Below, piece after piece: positions 21,801 through 36,800 of a stretch of DNA of 64,000 bases. The position numbers and the translations under genes were made by a program. Origin of the DNA: Styela clava (taxonomy: Eukaryota; Chordata; Ascidiacea; Stolidobranchia; Styelidae); the NCBI RefSeq assembly GCF_964204865.1, contig NC_135257.1, positions 8,144,151 to 8,208,150 of the forward strand. Reading direction: 5' to 3'. Within the stretch, counting starts at the first letter, position 1. Each line of letters opens with the position of its first letter. The notes beneath the pieces were generated by a model that was not told the origin of the DNA, did not search any database, and saw only the letters and a list, made by a program, of their open reading frames with translations.

Positions 21801-24800
21801 TAATTTTTTATGAGTACTATTAACCACAAGGATAAAAGAATGCCATGTGACTGGGGTTGCAACCAGGTAAGCCAATAGTATATGAATATTACACAAGAGC
21901 TAATTTTTTGCCCATATTAAAGGCTAATATTTTTAGATGGCAATTATTGCATTTAAACCACACTGCCTTGTGCATGAATCTAGACTTATGCCTGATGCAT
22001 GACTTTTTATATGAATGAATTTTGTCACATATTTTTCAAAAAAGATCTGCTGTAGTTTAGTAATGTAAGATAAATTAGATTAGACTTATTTTCCTCTCGA
22101 AAAGTGTTTGTTAAAATGATTTAATCATTCACTAATATTCACTGTACTTTAAACAGTGAAACAACAATTCATGTTAAATTGCATGAATTATATTTGGTGT
22201 ATATTATTGTATTTTGCTGCTAAGTTATCAATTTAGAATATTCAGAATTGCTATTACTATTCTGTTATGTGACGAACCTTAAAAAAATGTTTGAACTTTT
22301 GTGCTTTGTTTATTTTTATAATAAGCAATTTTTTTTTGTTAGGACTGTGAACCTCTTAACCTTAGTATTTAAAATTGGTATTTCTCTTGTTAATTCCCGG
22401 TATATATTAATATTTAATGTGGCACTAAGCCAGGTTTATTAACCCAGATTATCGCTGAATTATGTATAATTCAGAAATTCCAACACCTTTGTGTCTAATT
22501 CACCTGTGGTTGTCAGCTTTTAATTTTTACTGTTAATTTGACGTGCATGTCAGTGGGGTTACATAAACCAGGGGTGTGCAACCTTTAATACAGGAGAGCC
22601 AGATACAAATAACTGGACGAATCCGCGGGATGCATCTTTATTCAACATAGGCTTTCTAGTAGCAGGCACAAAAATTTTGGTTATTGATCTTATGACATGT
22701 GTTGTTCGCTTCCAAAAAGCTAACTGTTAGGGCTTTGTAACGTCATAGGCATAGATAATAAATTGGATACGTGCTGCACAATTTTTCCTTTTGGGCCGCA
22801 CTTGGTCCGCGGGTCGCAGGTTGCACACCCCTGACAAACTATTAAAGTTGTGTAACACATTTGAAACTGTATTCATATGAACTAATTAGACTAATTAGCA
22901 TCAGTTTTCGTTTCGTTTGTCGGTCTGAGACTCTGAATATATATCCAAAAATTTATTGATTATTTTTTCAGGCTTATACAGAAATATTTACTCATTTATT
23001 GTTTTTATAGTTTTCAATGCTAAAGATATAGAATATTACTGGAATTTATTAATGCAAAATTTTTACCAAAACATATTTTGTTTTGTAGGACTTGAGAAGT
23101 GAAGACAGTGAATTAAGAAATAGGATGAACACAGCAATGGCTGAAATGGGAGGAATGGCAAATAAACTCACTGAAGCCACCCAAGAAAGGGACAGGTTAA
23201 AAAGAGAGGTACGGTTATAAATTGATCTGAATATTATTTAAAAATAACTCTCAAGTTGCTTGGATTTGTAATAAATTCTACATAATTTTTCAGCCAGGTT
23301 ACAAATTTTGAATTTTTTTTGTGCATTCATTAATTGTATTCAAAAGTGCATAATTTCTTGTTTATTTTTTCATTTGTCTTAAAAACAACAAATTTTGGTA
23401 CACACTTGATTATAATCCCTTTTTTAAATTCTAGGTTGCTCATCTAAATCAAACTCTTTCCTTAGTAAATGGATTGCCAAGTAATAATGTCAATAATATG
23501 GAAGCAAAGACTCAGATTCTAGCTTTGGAGGTTTGTCTACTTTCTATATAAGATTACCAATCATGAATTGCCTGTTGTATATTAGTCTAGTGAGAAATAC
23601 ACAGGAATAAATTATTCTTGTGTATTTCTCACTAGACTAATGCCAAGTCTTTATTACATTTGGCCTATCTAAATTTTGTGTTTGAAAATTTTCTATTCCA
23701 GAATTCTGTAAATTATTATGTCGGACAAATTGAACGATTGACAAACGAACTAGAGAATTGTAAAATATCAAACAGAACAAGAGAAGCAGAATTAACGGCT
23801 GAATTAGAAGGTTTGAAATTTAAATGAAATTATTCATTTCGTGCATCTAACTTTGGATGAATGGTACGAGAATTTAGTTTGTTGTATCAAATAACTTGAA
23901 AATAAATAGCTCTCCAATAAACTATTTTGAAAGATTTACAAATGGAAACAATTTCAGCGTTGGAGTTAGAATGAGGTATATTTGTAATTTAAATTACAGG
24001 TCTCATATGAATCCTTGTTATTTTCCTATTTGATGGAAATTTTTGAATGAAATGTTTCATTATGTTTTCTTGTAATTCTGTTATTTACTCATAAGTAATT
24101 ATATTCAGAACTCAAGGAAATGAATGAAAGATATAAAGACGTAAATGCTGAGTTAAATAAAAGATTAAATATTGAGGACAGCGAACCCCCCTTTATGACA
24201 GGTACCAGCTTTATATAACATTTTTAAACCATAATGGTCTGCTTTATACAATATCCACAAAAATTTTCTCATCTGTTTTGTGGCATAGTAATTTTGTTCG
24301 CCTACTTCACATCAAGTGTAAAAGGACTGAAGCCTATGGGCAGGGGGTATATTCACTTGGCTAACACAGACAGTCCCCGAACTCGTAATAAAACTAAAAT
24401 AAGGAAAATCGAATAAAATTATGGCCTAACTCTAACCTGGTACACACCCTTCAACCTACCTATTTGATATGTCCCACTTTGGTTAGTTCTTTGTGTGATA
24501 ACCAACATATGATTTTGCATGAATCCAACTCTATATGGTACTTAATCATTTACTATTGCCTATTAGCTTGTTTCGTAAAATAATGCTCTTGGTTTCCCAC
24601 CCTATAATATATTTTCAAAGGTATATTTTTCCAGACATTTTTTCGTCGAATACGGTACTTAATTTTGTTTAAACTAAGGATGATTTATCATAATTTTGGC
24701 TTCATCTGTCATTGTTATTCTGCTAAGGATATGCTCTGTTAATGGTGTGTGAAGATAACATTCATCATTTTCATGTAAAAATGAAGCTTCAATACTAAGA

Positions 24801-27800
24801 TATTCAGTAATATACACAGACTGACTTGTTGAGATTGAAGTAGGCAAAAGACAGTAGATACATTCAGATTCAATTAATGATAGTGTTATGTAAGATTTCA
24901 AAATTGTTCAATAAATTCTTACAGTGATTGTCATTTTAGAGCAGTTGTTCTCAAACTTTAAAGCTGCGCCCCCTTTTTAGAATTTGTCAAGTCTCGCGCC
25001 CCACGTCAAAAATAATTAAATAACAATAAGTTATAAATAACAGATAGTAAGGCAAAAGTCTGTTTTATCCGAAAAGCACATTGAAAATACCTAGTTAGAA
25101 CGTAAATATTTAAAATAAAGAAATGTAACTATCCAAAAGGAGGCTTGCAAGTTCAAATCTAGCAGATATTATTATTTACTTCACAGAAGTTTTTTCAACT
25201 TCTTTGGGCCTTGCTTAGCAGCAGCAAATTCTGTTCAGGCACTTATTATTAGTAGCATACTGTTAAGTGTATACATTCCTGTCTCTTATCATCTAGCATT
25301 TTTCAATGCTTTGTCATAGCAACAGTCATGCTTTGTTTTATGGTTGCCATGGCATTGAGTAGATACAGTGAAGTTATGCGTCAGGCAATGATGATATCAT
25401 CGAAATGCAAAATATGTAAACAAGTACCAAAGCATGTGGCTAATCGTGGTTTTCTATATTAATGTGCTTGATCATTCTTGATATTGCCGTCTTGATATTG
25501 AGCCAGGTTGCAGTAGCAGTGAGGTATTTTGTATAATGATATTAAACCAGTTTCAGTGTAAGATTGAGAAGTGTGGAAATACACGAGAAGACATTTTAGA
25601 TCAAAAAAGTGATTTATGAAAAATTTTTGAATTTGCTATAAGTTGCTTGATTAGGAATACCAAAAAGAAAAATTATTATTATCCTCATTCCATTTCAAAT
25701 TTGAATAACTGAAATCTTTTTTTGCATGAATTCTGTACTATGGATCATATATCCAATAAATCTGAATGATATATATAAATGTCCTTTTTGTTGAAATTTC
25801 AGGACCATCAGTTGCAAAACAATCCACTTCTGTCGATAACTATTTATTGGCTGAATCACAAGAGAAATTACAATTTAAATCAAAGAAATTAATAAGTGAA
25901 ATGGAGTAAGTATCCATTATGAAACTTTGTTTAACGCTGGAGTTAAAAGTATTAAATAGTATTATATGAAGCTGCTGAGTTTTGCAATACCTGTTTTTCT
26001 GGGTTTGGTAAATATTGAGAGATACCAAGACTTGAATTCAATGATCGATCTCGATCTTTATTATTATTATCAACCATTATTAGCATAGCATGATTATTAA
26101 TATTATTATAGTCAGGGATGGCCATTTCCGAATACTAAACTATTCCGAATACATTCTAAAATAATCTTTTCGAATCTGGAATTCCGAATACATTCTAAAA
26201 TCGAAAATAACACATTTTTGTTTTAGTTGATTAAAACCCAGTAAATTAGGAAATAAGCTTCAATAGAAATATCAGAATGAAGCCACAAACCAACAGTATA
26301 TGTACACGAAGTAATTGATAGTTTATAGCTATCAATAAAAAATAATAGCAACTTGTGACACAGTCAGTTTATTAACATTATTCACTTTGTACGAATGACC
26401 ATATGAAATAATAGCCAAGGAGTTGTCTGACGCTTTCTATCATTGGTACCATGATATTACGATAATAGTCAAGTCTATTGACAAAAATACTACTTGTATT
26501 CAGATAATTGTGTATATTTTCTGAGAGTAATAAAATTTATTGGCAATACAGGCAACAACAATCGAAAATCCATTATGCCTTTAAAAATTCTAATATTTAG
26601 GCCTGAGGTATTCTACTACCTACCAGTATATTGTTATTATGTGTAACATAATGTTGTGTTTGGAATTAGAAATAAATTAGTGGAGAATAGCTGACCACCA
26701 CTGCCAGCGCGCAGCCAGGATTTTCGAAATCGGAAATTCCCATTGCCGCCTGTAACACCCACCGCCGTCTTTTCAGCGTATAATGATCATTCTGTTACGT
26801 AAAATATTCCATCCATGACAACTACGAGATTCTAAAATATCTTTATATATTAATTTAATATGTCCAACGTAACTCACGGTTACTTCTTCTTACGCCAAAA
26901 AAAAAACATTACTATTTGGTCCACGGCGATCTGTGACCTAAAATTACGAGATAAACTGCCTGATGTATTTAATTTTATTACGTATTTTTGCAATCTTGCC
27001 AACTAGTTATCGCCGTTAGAAAAATCTCAAATAATTATATAAAATCCTGTTAAGTGTAGAGTATAATTCATTTCATACAATGAATATACATATAAAGTTT
27101 AGCAGTAAATTAAAAATACATATTCATCGCCGCGATTATGCCACCTCGACTTTTAACAACAAATAATATAACAACGAATATATATTTTTCTGTTGTGCAA
27201 AGTGATGAATTCGTGACCGACACGGGCATATTTAAAATGTCTTGCTTTATTAATTTAATTGTCTTCAATTTAACCTGCGGTTGCGTCAACAAAATAAAAT
27301 CCTCACCACTCTTATATACCATTGCAATCCGCGGTCATAAAAATAAAAACGTGAGGTAAACTGTCCGATTAAATATTGTTTTGATCCGTATTTTGCGAAT
27401 TCGGCAAATATTTAGATGTACTTGTTAACAGTGACTCCGCTCGATCGAAATGCTGCCACTCTGATTATTTTTAGATAAAACTGTTCGAGAAATCCATAAA
27501 TATGCTGTAATATCTCAGAGTACAATTTATTTCTTCACAATAAAATTGATTGAATATACTTTAGATTAATTATATTATATACATCCTCACAACCCGGGAA
27601 AAAGTCGCGTTTCAAACCTTGTATCGTGTTAACATGAAAATATTTGACGGCAATTTAAAGTAATGGATAATCAGGCAAATCCCGCCCTCAATTAGTGACG
27701 ATATGTTTCTAAACGCCGACCAAACATGTGTGCCAGAGGCACACGAAATTTTGCGATTTTCACTGCCTAGAAAAGAGTTTTTTAAATTTTCGCGGGCCTC

Positions 27801-30800
27801 AGTAAAACTTATATTGTTTACGGTTTTATTTTCAGTATTCTAAATTGCCGCTTTTCAATCAAAAAGTTGCGTTGTCTTTAGAAACTCGCCGCCGATGAAC
27901 GTATTTACCAGATTCACAATTCCGTGCGCGTACAAAAATAAAATAAATGTTATCGTTATCGTGGAACAAATTTGTGGAAAATTTTCGTTTTAGAGTAAAT
28001 AACACAATCGTAAAGGCGTTTACGGGCCTAAATAACACGTTACGCTGATGAGTGATGAAAACAATCACGCGCAAGTTTCTATCGAGAATGTTTTCATTCA
28101 ACGGAAACGTCTTGAAAGCGGCGTCGAAAATGTGTGACGTCACACAAATATCCGATATTCTTATGAACGTGAATTCCGATATTCGAATGACGAGATATTC
28201 GAATACATTCGAATACTTTATTCGAATTGGCCATCCCTGATTATAGTATTATTTCACTATTATTCTACTAAGTTGAAGCAGTGTATAATTTCCATTCCAT
28301 GATTTCATTTTCTTCTCATGAACCCTTTTTAATAGCCTGACTCATTTTAGTTATATGGCTACAAGCCTGCGCTTTCTCTGACTCACATTGATGGGAAAAG
28401 GTGCGCTTTTGTCAGTGTTATAGTGTGAAACTATGGTAACACTTAATAAGTATTATTGATTGTTCCCATTGTGACATCACATAAGCATTGTTTGTATTAG
28501 ATGACAATTATAATCACTTGACCGACAACAATTAAAACAGCAAGTTGGTTTGACTTTTATCTTGAATCTTGGCAGTATTTCAAGAGATCGATCTTTTATC
28601 TGACATGAGTTGAAACTTAAATTATTTCTTTAATATCAGAGCTGCTTTAGAATCGGAAGAAAAACTTGCTGAACAGAAAGAGAAGAAACATCAGGAAGAT
28701 ATGTCAAGAATGCAAGAAAGAATCAGAGAGTTGGAAGAAATTATAAAGAAAAATGAGGAAAGAACAAACGTAGGCAAATTTTTTCAAAAAAATTCAGGGA
28801 GAAAAAATGATATTGTAACAAAAAATTATTTGTGGTAAAGATTTTGACTCGGGAGGCTGATATTCTACACTTTCTATCTGATTGAATATACTGTGAATAT
28901 ACTTTATTCTGTACATTTGTTAGCTGGTAAACTAAAGTTGTTTTTATTCGAATAATCTATTTTGTAATGATTTTGTAGGAAATTTCAAAAGAGACCGGTA
29001 TATCAATAAAGGATGTTCAAGAATTGAAAGCACAACTTGCTGAAACAGACAGACAGTACAAAGTGAGTACATTGTGCAATGAATGGAACACTTTTAAAAA
29101 ATATTCAGCTAATATAATTATGAAAAATATGTTGTAACACTAGAAACATGTAGTAGCTGATTTACAGTTACAGAAATATATCTGTAGATTGTTTAGAATT
29201 GAAATTACCACATTATTTTTGCCAAAAGCTTGGATAAAATGTCTTGACTAAGGTTCCTCCACCAACAATCCTGTCATAAAACAAAATAAAAATGTATTTA
29301 TTTATTACTTTTAGTCAAAGCGATACTGGGTTGACATCGAAGTTACACATTTCGGGTTCAGATCCCACCCACCTCACTCAAGATATAATTAAATTTGATA
29401 GGCAATGCTGAAAAAGAAACATTTCAGTCGTTTCATAAATAGTAGATATCAGTGGATGCTTTTACAGTGCCTTGTTAGGAGCAAACGGTCTGAATAAGTG
29501 ACATATATTATAGATAATAAATGAGTTAAGCAAGCACGACTGTTATAATATTGTATTGTGAACGGGTGAAATTATTGTAAAATGTAGATTTGATTGATAA
29601 AATCTGTGATGTATAACTTAGGTGGTGAAAGCGGAAGAAGCTGAATATAAAGAAAAGTACTATAAAGCTCAAAGAGAATTTGCAAAATCAGAAGCAGGAT
29701 GGAAACAATGTGAAAGACAATTATGTACACAATCTGAAATTAGTTATGGATTAAAACAAAGAAACGATGAATTAGAAATTGAACTTTCAAAGGTAAAATA
29801 GCATTTTAAAGGTTTTTCTATCGGTACATTTTTTTTAAATTTTAATTCAATACTTGATGAATGACTGAATTTATCCCTTTAAATAAAAATAGATCAATGT
29901 GTATCAGTAATTCGGTAGTACCTGCTTTTCTGCCTCGTTTAGAGTGAAGATAGTAGAATGAATACCTTATTAAATTCTATCTTGTAATACTATACTGTAG
30001 TTGTTTTGCACTTTATTTTACATTTTGCGACTGCATAACAATTTATTACTGCTTTTGTGTACTGGTTTTACTGATGTTAGATTTACGGTAATTTCTAAGA
30101 AATTTCTTTCGTACTCGTACTTGGGGTGAGTGGGGTTGCTATCTGATAATTTGATCATGGTCTATTCTAAAATAGATTAAACATTTTATAATTGAAAGTA
30201 ATACAAAATATCAATATTAATTATCCCTTCTCCAAATCTAGTTCAACGACCTATTCAGAGAGAAAGATGTTTGAAAATTCAAATATGTGAATCATAAATT
30301 TAATCCTGTTTTGTATTAGTATTTGACTGAACTTCAATCTTCAAATGAAAAACAAGCTAGAATTGATGTGGAGAGAAAAAGATTGGAAAGTGAAGTTACA
30401 AAAAGAGATGATGACATAAAAGAAATGGAAAAACATGTTGGTATTTCATTTATACAAGATCACATAAAACATGGGCTTATCTTAGTTAGGCCCTCTATAA
30501 TTTAGATAGGGAGATTTTATTTTCCAGTGAAATATATATGTTTATCACTGTGCCAGAGATGTTAGTAAATAAAATTCTACTCAATGTATTGTGATAAAAA
30601 AGCTAGGTGGGATGGAATCCAACAAAGCTCAAGTTACTGTAAAAAAACTAATAGTATAAAAACAAAAAACTATTTTTATTATTGATTGATTGATCTTAAT
30701 TCATGAACACAAATTTAGAGTATAATATGAATTGGAAATTAAGGAAACTTTTGCAGCAAATCAATTAACTCTGTAGCATAGCATTTGCCATTTATAAATT

Positions 30801-33800
30801 GGACGCAGATTACTGTGTGTTATATATATATAGTTATTAAAAATCCCTCTAAAAAAATGGTTGAAGCTGCTAGTAGGCTTATTCCTTCTCATTTTCAGAT
30901 CTCCTATGGGTGGGTCGTTAAATACTGTCACTCGTTGTATTCAATTTTTCTGTTTTTTTTCTTTAATTCTTGGAAATACTCATATAATATGTGGGAACAT
31001 TTTTATATGACATTTGACCTTTGTTTTCATATATTTGAGCATCGCTCACTTATTTTTAATAATCGTTAAAATGGCTGAAATATTTTTGTTTGAAATTTGA
31101 AAAACACATTACAGATATTTAGTCATTATATATTTCATCATAGATCGCAGATTTGAAACGAGCTCATGACAAAGAAATCCGAGAATTGAAGCAAATGAAA
31201 GATCAAAGTTCTAAATTAAAAAGTTACGTTTCAACAGAAAACAAACGAGTTTCGGATATTCAAATTGAACTCACTCAAGCACAAACTCATTTGGAGAATG
31301 AAAAAGGAAAAAGGTTTGTTTTGAGAAATTCAAACCCTATTTACTCGACACCAGAGATGATCAAATCTGAATAATATACTGTTCCGAATATTTCTGGAAT
31401 AATATTTTCGAATGTGAAATATTGAATATATTCCAAATGTAACTTCTCGAAAACTATGAAAAACAACCAAAAACTTTGTAGAAACGTGCAACAACCATTA
31501 AAAATCGCTGAAAGCCACCAAAAACTATGAAAATCTTGCAAAACCCACCAAAAAACGTGCAGAAACAGTGAAAAATCATGAAAAACCACCAAAACCTTGC
31601 AAAATCAGTGAAAAAACACCAAAATTGGGCAAAAACCCTGAAAATCCACCAAAAACCTTGCAAAAACAGTGAAAAATATTTTTGAATGTGAAATATTGGA
31701 TATATTCCAAATCTGAAAAAATTATATTCTGAGAAAGTTATATAGTAATGTATATCCAACGGGTTTGATTTAGGAAATGCTGAAAAGTTGGGATATACAA
31801 TGATTTGATTATATCTATTTTTTAAAGTTTCCACATTCAAATGAGGGGTTTTTAGTAGGTCATACTATAAAACTTAAATTGTTTATCATTATAATTTTTC
31901 AAATAAAGCTAATTTTTCTAAATTATTTCTAAAATCAAAAATTTAAAATATCAAATATAGGGAATTTTAAATGGATTTGAGTATTTAATTATTTTTGACA
32001 TCCCTGCTTCACACTATATATTTTACTGTTAAGCAATTATGTGAAACACAAAATTGTTGCACTAAAGTACCTTTGAGCCAAATTTTTGTGTAATTATTCA
32101 AATTCCATGTATTAATGTTGTAGGGAAATAAAGGCAATGTTCAGTACTATTTAAGTTATGAAAACAAATTGATAGCGAATATATTTTATCACTTTATAAT
32201 GTTAGAATGCATATGGAATCTTTTCACAAGATTTCAAATGGAAATCCATATAGTCACAATAGCGTCCTTTGGATTTGGTACTTCTTTTTAACATCATTGA
32301 CACATTGGAACACTACCGTACATTAAGGATTGTAGTTCTGCTTTATTCCATATGCTTTAGAAAAAATAATTCCTAACTTTTCAAAAATGGAAAATGTTTT
32401 TTTTTGCATATAAATTTCTGTAGCTGTTGTGCATTCTTCAAAATAATATTCTTATATTTTTGTAAATTTGAAGATTTACTGCTGAAGAACAATTAGAATC
32501 GGTAAGAATGGAATTGGAATCAATGATTAGAAAGAAAAATGAATTGGTTCAAGAAATTGATGAAATGCAGTTGAGGAATGAAAGCATGCAACATAAATTA
32601 ATATTGATGACTGGAAAATATGAGGATGTCAATGGAGAGGTAATATTGATTATTGTTGAGATTCATTTAGGATCTAGTATTTTTCATATTTATCCCCGGG
32701 GAGGGAAAGACAATCAGACGTCTTAATTATATGGTGAACCTCGGCCTGTTGTAGGGTTACCAGTGGTAATAGTCAACCAGTTACCGTATTTGTTTGAAAT
32801 GCATGGACTTGTTTGCATGGAAATGCATGGACCATATTCTGCCTCGATGGTAGATCTAATGTTACAATTGAAATTGATATTAGATTTAAACAGACAAATT
32901 GCCATCTTCTCATTAGTTCCAAACATATTATTGTTAATGCACTTGTCTAATATAGCTTGAATGAGTACTGTATGTTTGTTCGATATGAAACAAGAGGTAG
33001 TAAGACATGCAAATTGCCATCATTTCATTGGTTTCAAACATATTATCGTATATGCACTTGTCCTGATGTTAATCAGCTTGTGAGACATGCAAATACTATT
33101 AAATAGCTGACTTAGTGCCTCTAATTGCAATTGAATGAGAACCGCTCTTCCAACAAAATTGAGTGGATTTTTTAGTATAATGATTTTTACTCCTTAAAGA
33201 TGTTTTCAACTTTTCTTTGGTACCTGTACCTGTATTTTGCGAATTCTTGTAAATTATAACTTGTGTTACTGTTAGCTTATTCATAGCAAAACACGCACAA
33301 CTGAACATTAAGTCACAAATTAATCATGTTGAAATTATAAAATGAAAATTATTTTTAGAAAATGGTTGAAGAAATGTCGAGAGAACAACTTGAAGATGTT
33401 ACCAATGTTATGAGAGTCAAGTTGTTGACCGCTCTCGATAAATCTCATAATTTTGCTGAAAAATATCGGAGCCTCAAACAGAAACATAAAATGAAGATCA
33501 GGAAAATAAGGTACAATAAATGTTGTTACATACGCATCGTCAGCAAAATATATTACTGAGATATATTTTTGTTAGTGTGTGCAGCAAGTCTCTTGAATCA
33601 CATAATATAATATAGTCTCATGCAGTGGTTCTCAAACTTTTCAAGCTGTGCCCCCTTTCTAAAATTTGTCAAGTCTCGTGCCCACTTCAAAAAAAGCATA
33701 GTAAGGTGAAAGTATGTTTTATTCAAAAAACTCATTAAAAATATGTGGATGGAACTTAAACAATGTATCTTAAAAACGAGCAAAATTTGATGTATGGTAG

Positions 33801-36800
33801 TTCTTTAGTGCAGTTCTTTTTGGCTGACAAGATGATTAATTCGGGGTTTAGAACGTTCTAGAACAAATTCTCTAGTAAACATGCTCCAAGTTAAGGATAA
33901 TAAAGATACAAGCACCACAGCTCTCTGTAATTTCTAAACAGTAATGATATGTATATATTCAAATTAAGGCAGGCAAGATCAAATCTAGGTATTTATATTT
34001 TTATTTGACTTCACACCCCCTCAAAAAATTGTTTACGCCCCCTTCATGAGGTGCGCCTTACCGTTTGAGAAACACTGGACTCTCAATCCACAGTATGCTT
34101 GCAATATACATGCACTGATCCACCAATGCTGACGTGTAGAGTAAGGATATGTAAGATAGGTCTTGCATAACCACAACTCATAGAAAATGGTTAATTTTTA
34201 AATATTTATTAGTGGAATTGTATTTATTTTATTGACAAAGGCCCTCAACAAGCAGCTCTGATCATCAGGCAGTGGGGAAATGTTTTCCTTGTTAATATTT
34301 GTTACAATCGCAGTTAGATAATGATATCCGAATGTGATTTTTCACCCCAAAGTCATAATTAGAATTATGTTTCGGATCTGCTGAAAATTTTCTCTAAGTG
34401 CATCTTATTAGATAGCTACTATATGTCTATAATATTTGGATACTTTAGAATTAATCTGCCATATTTCAACAAATTTATACACCTTGCCATAGGTGGTTAG
34501 GCAAGGATTTGAACCCATAAGCATCAACCTGTAACAATAGTTCAGTTATGCTGAATGCGTTAGTTTATCAGTCTAATTAATTTGTTTTCAATATAAGGGA
34601 TTTGTTTATGCTTGAGAGACGAGCAACTGCAGAGGAAGTTGGAAAACTTGAATTGAGAGTCATGCTTGCCGAATCTGCACTTGAACAAGAGTTGTCATGG
34701 AAACAAGAAGCGATCAATGAAGTCCGACGAGCAGAAGAGGAACATAGGAAAGCAATCAGGAGAGAAGATGAAGCTAGGAAAAGTGCTGAAGACAGGTTGA
34801 ATTATCGTTTAAATTTTCAATGAAATTCAAAAGTATAGCATAAAGAATTGGAGTCAAAAGTCACCTTTTTATTTGTTATTCCGACACATTCTTAGATGTA
34901 CAGGTTTAACCCTGGAGTTACGGGTATGATCCTTATCATCACAAAAAACAGCCTAGCCAATTCTTTGCTTTGCTAACAATATTGAAGTTTCAATCATTAA
35001 AATTATTATATTAGTAGTAATAGTATACCACTCTGCAACTAGACTATTATGCGATAACAAACTATGTTGAGTTATTCAAAATTATGTTAATTATATATTA
35101 TTTTATTACAGTATATTCATGTATTCAGTTTAATAGTTTTTTTTTTCTTGCAGGAGTTTGGAATTGAGTCGAGCTCTTGACAAAAATCAAGATTTGAGTG
35201 CAGAGAATATTATATTACAGGTGAGAGATACAATTATTTGATGTCTCATTTATTATAAGTTTATAAACTCAATATGTATGGCACATTCTAATAATTATTC
35301 AACTTGTTGTTCCATGTTATATCAATTATTGCAAGAGTTATCAAACTTTTGGTGTTGTGGAGCCTGTGAAAGGGTTGAGTATTACTTGCGAACCCACAAT
35401 AAATTCGCCCCACAAATTTGACATTTGACAAAAAGCATATTAATAAAGTAGTGTCCTTATCAAATTTTACTAGTGCCATTATTGATTCTTTGGACAGCTA
35501 CAAAATTAATACAACTACGAAAAAGTGAACAAATGGGGCCGCTAGATTTCTCTTATGGAGCCCTTTGGTTTCATATGGAGAGAACCTATGATTCATTGTA
35601 TTTGTTATTAGTTTTATTTACATTTTAGTCACAACTTGAACATTTGGAAAGTCAGAAAATGGAAATAGAGAGACTTGTCAAAAAAGAACATCACAAAAAG
35701 GTAGGAAGTTTTCACCTTAGTCGCTGATGAATGAATTGTCAAAATAATATCAATAATTTTGTTTCATTGTCAGGAGTTGAACACTTTATTAAGCAGTCTA
35801 AGCTTGAGTGGAAGTCTACCTCAAAATATTAAGAAAATTGGTAATTCGGAAACAATTGCCTTGGATGAAAGCGGTAAGTGACTCCTTACTAACTGCATCG
35901 GCAGTATCATTTCACAAAATGATTGTCTTATCCAGGCTTCCTGCCATTGGAGAAAGTGAAAACATTCTAAATTTGTTTTTGAAGTTTACTTAGATTATAG
36001 AATATCTAAACATGCTTTTTTCATCTCTGTTTCAACAATGCCATAAAATTCGACACTGTCGTAGCAAAAAAGGAATAGTAACTGTGACATCACATCCGAC
36101 CCTTACAAAAAAATTGGTCCCTTGGTCTAATCCAGTGGTCCCCAACCATCGTACTGCGAAGAGATTTCATTTCGGAATTTATTTCAAGTGATTCCAATTT
36201 TCATTACTTCGAATCGAGAATTACGTCTCTTGCTAACAAACAGAAACGACAAATTTGAGGAGTTGTAGTTGGGTATTGTGTTATGAACAAAGCGCGCCAA
36301 CACCGTTCCGTAAAATTGAAAATGTCAAGCAAGGTAACAAATTATTATGCGGAATTTTTCCCAAATTTATCAAGAAATTATTATTCGACAAATAGAATCG
36401 TCATTATTGAATCATTATTTAAACTCAAAATAACATTCATGATTCACGCAATGACTTTGCTGGGTTTTTATTCACTATTTAATCCGAGAATAAAACAGGC
36501 ACAATAGAAAAGTTAAATCACAAGACGGACAACTAAACCACCTTTTACATAGATATTCGCATTCCGGCATCAGAAATGGTAATTGTAACTGTTAGCTTAA
36601 GCTAAGGTAGACTGGTAATTTACAAACGATGGGGTGAAAGATCAAAGCCAGCGCAAAAGATAAATATCAGAATAAAATCTTGAATTCACTCTTTAATAGC
36701 TGTCTTTAACATATGTCGCCGATAGTTCTCCGGGAATATGAAGCCAAACTTCGACGTTTGCTGTTGTGTAATAATTGGTCCTTGTAAAAAAAAGAAGACA

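Noticed and set aside
29350-29400. tRNA-like B box (GGGTTCAGATCCC)
   Set aside because: No acceptor stem or anticodon arm could be folded around it; at most a SINE or tRNA remnant.
31341-31840. Overlapping minus frames rich in Phe and Trp
   Set aside because: Translation of the CCAAAAAC-type repeat array inside a transposon, not a protein.
34495-34560. tRNA-like sequence on the minus strand (GGGTTCAAATCC)
   Set aside because: Lacks a complete cloverleaf and complementary ends; probably a degenerate tRNA-derived repeat.
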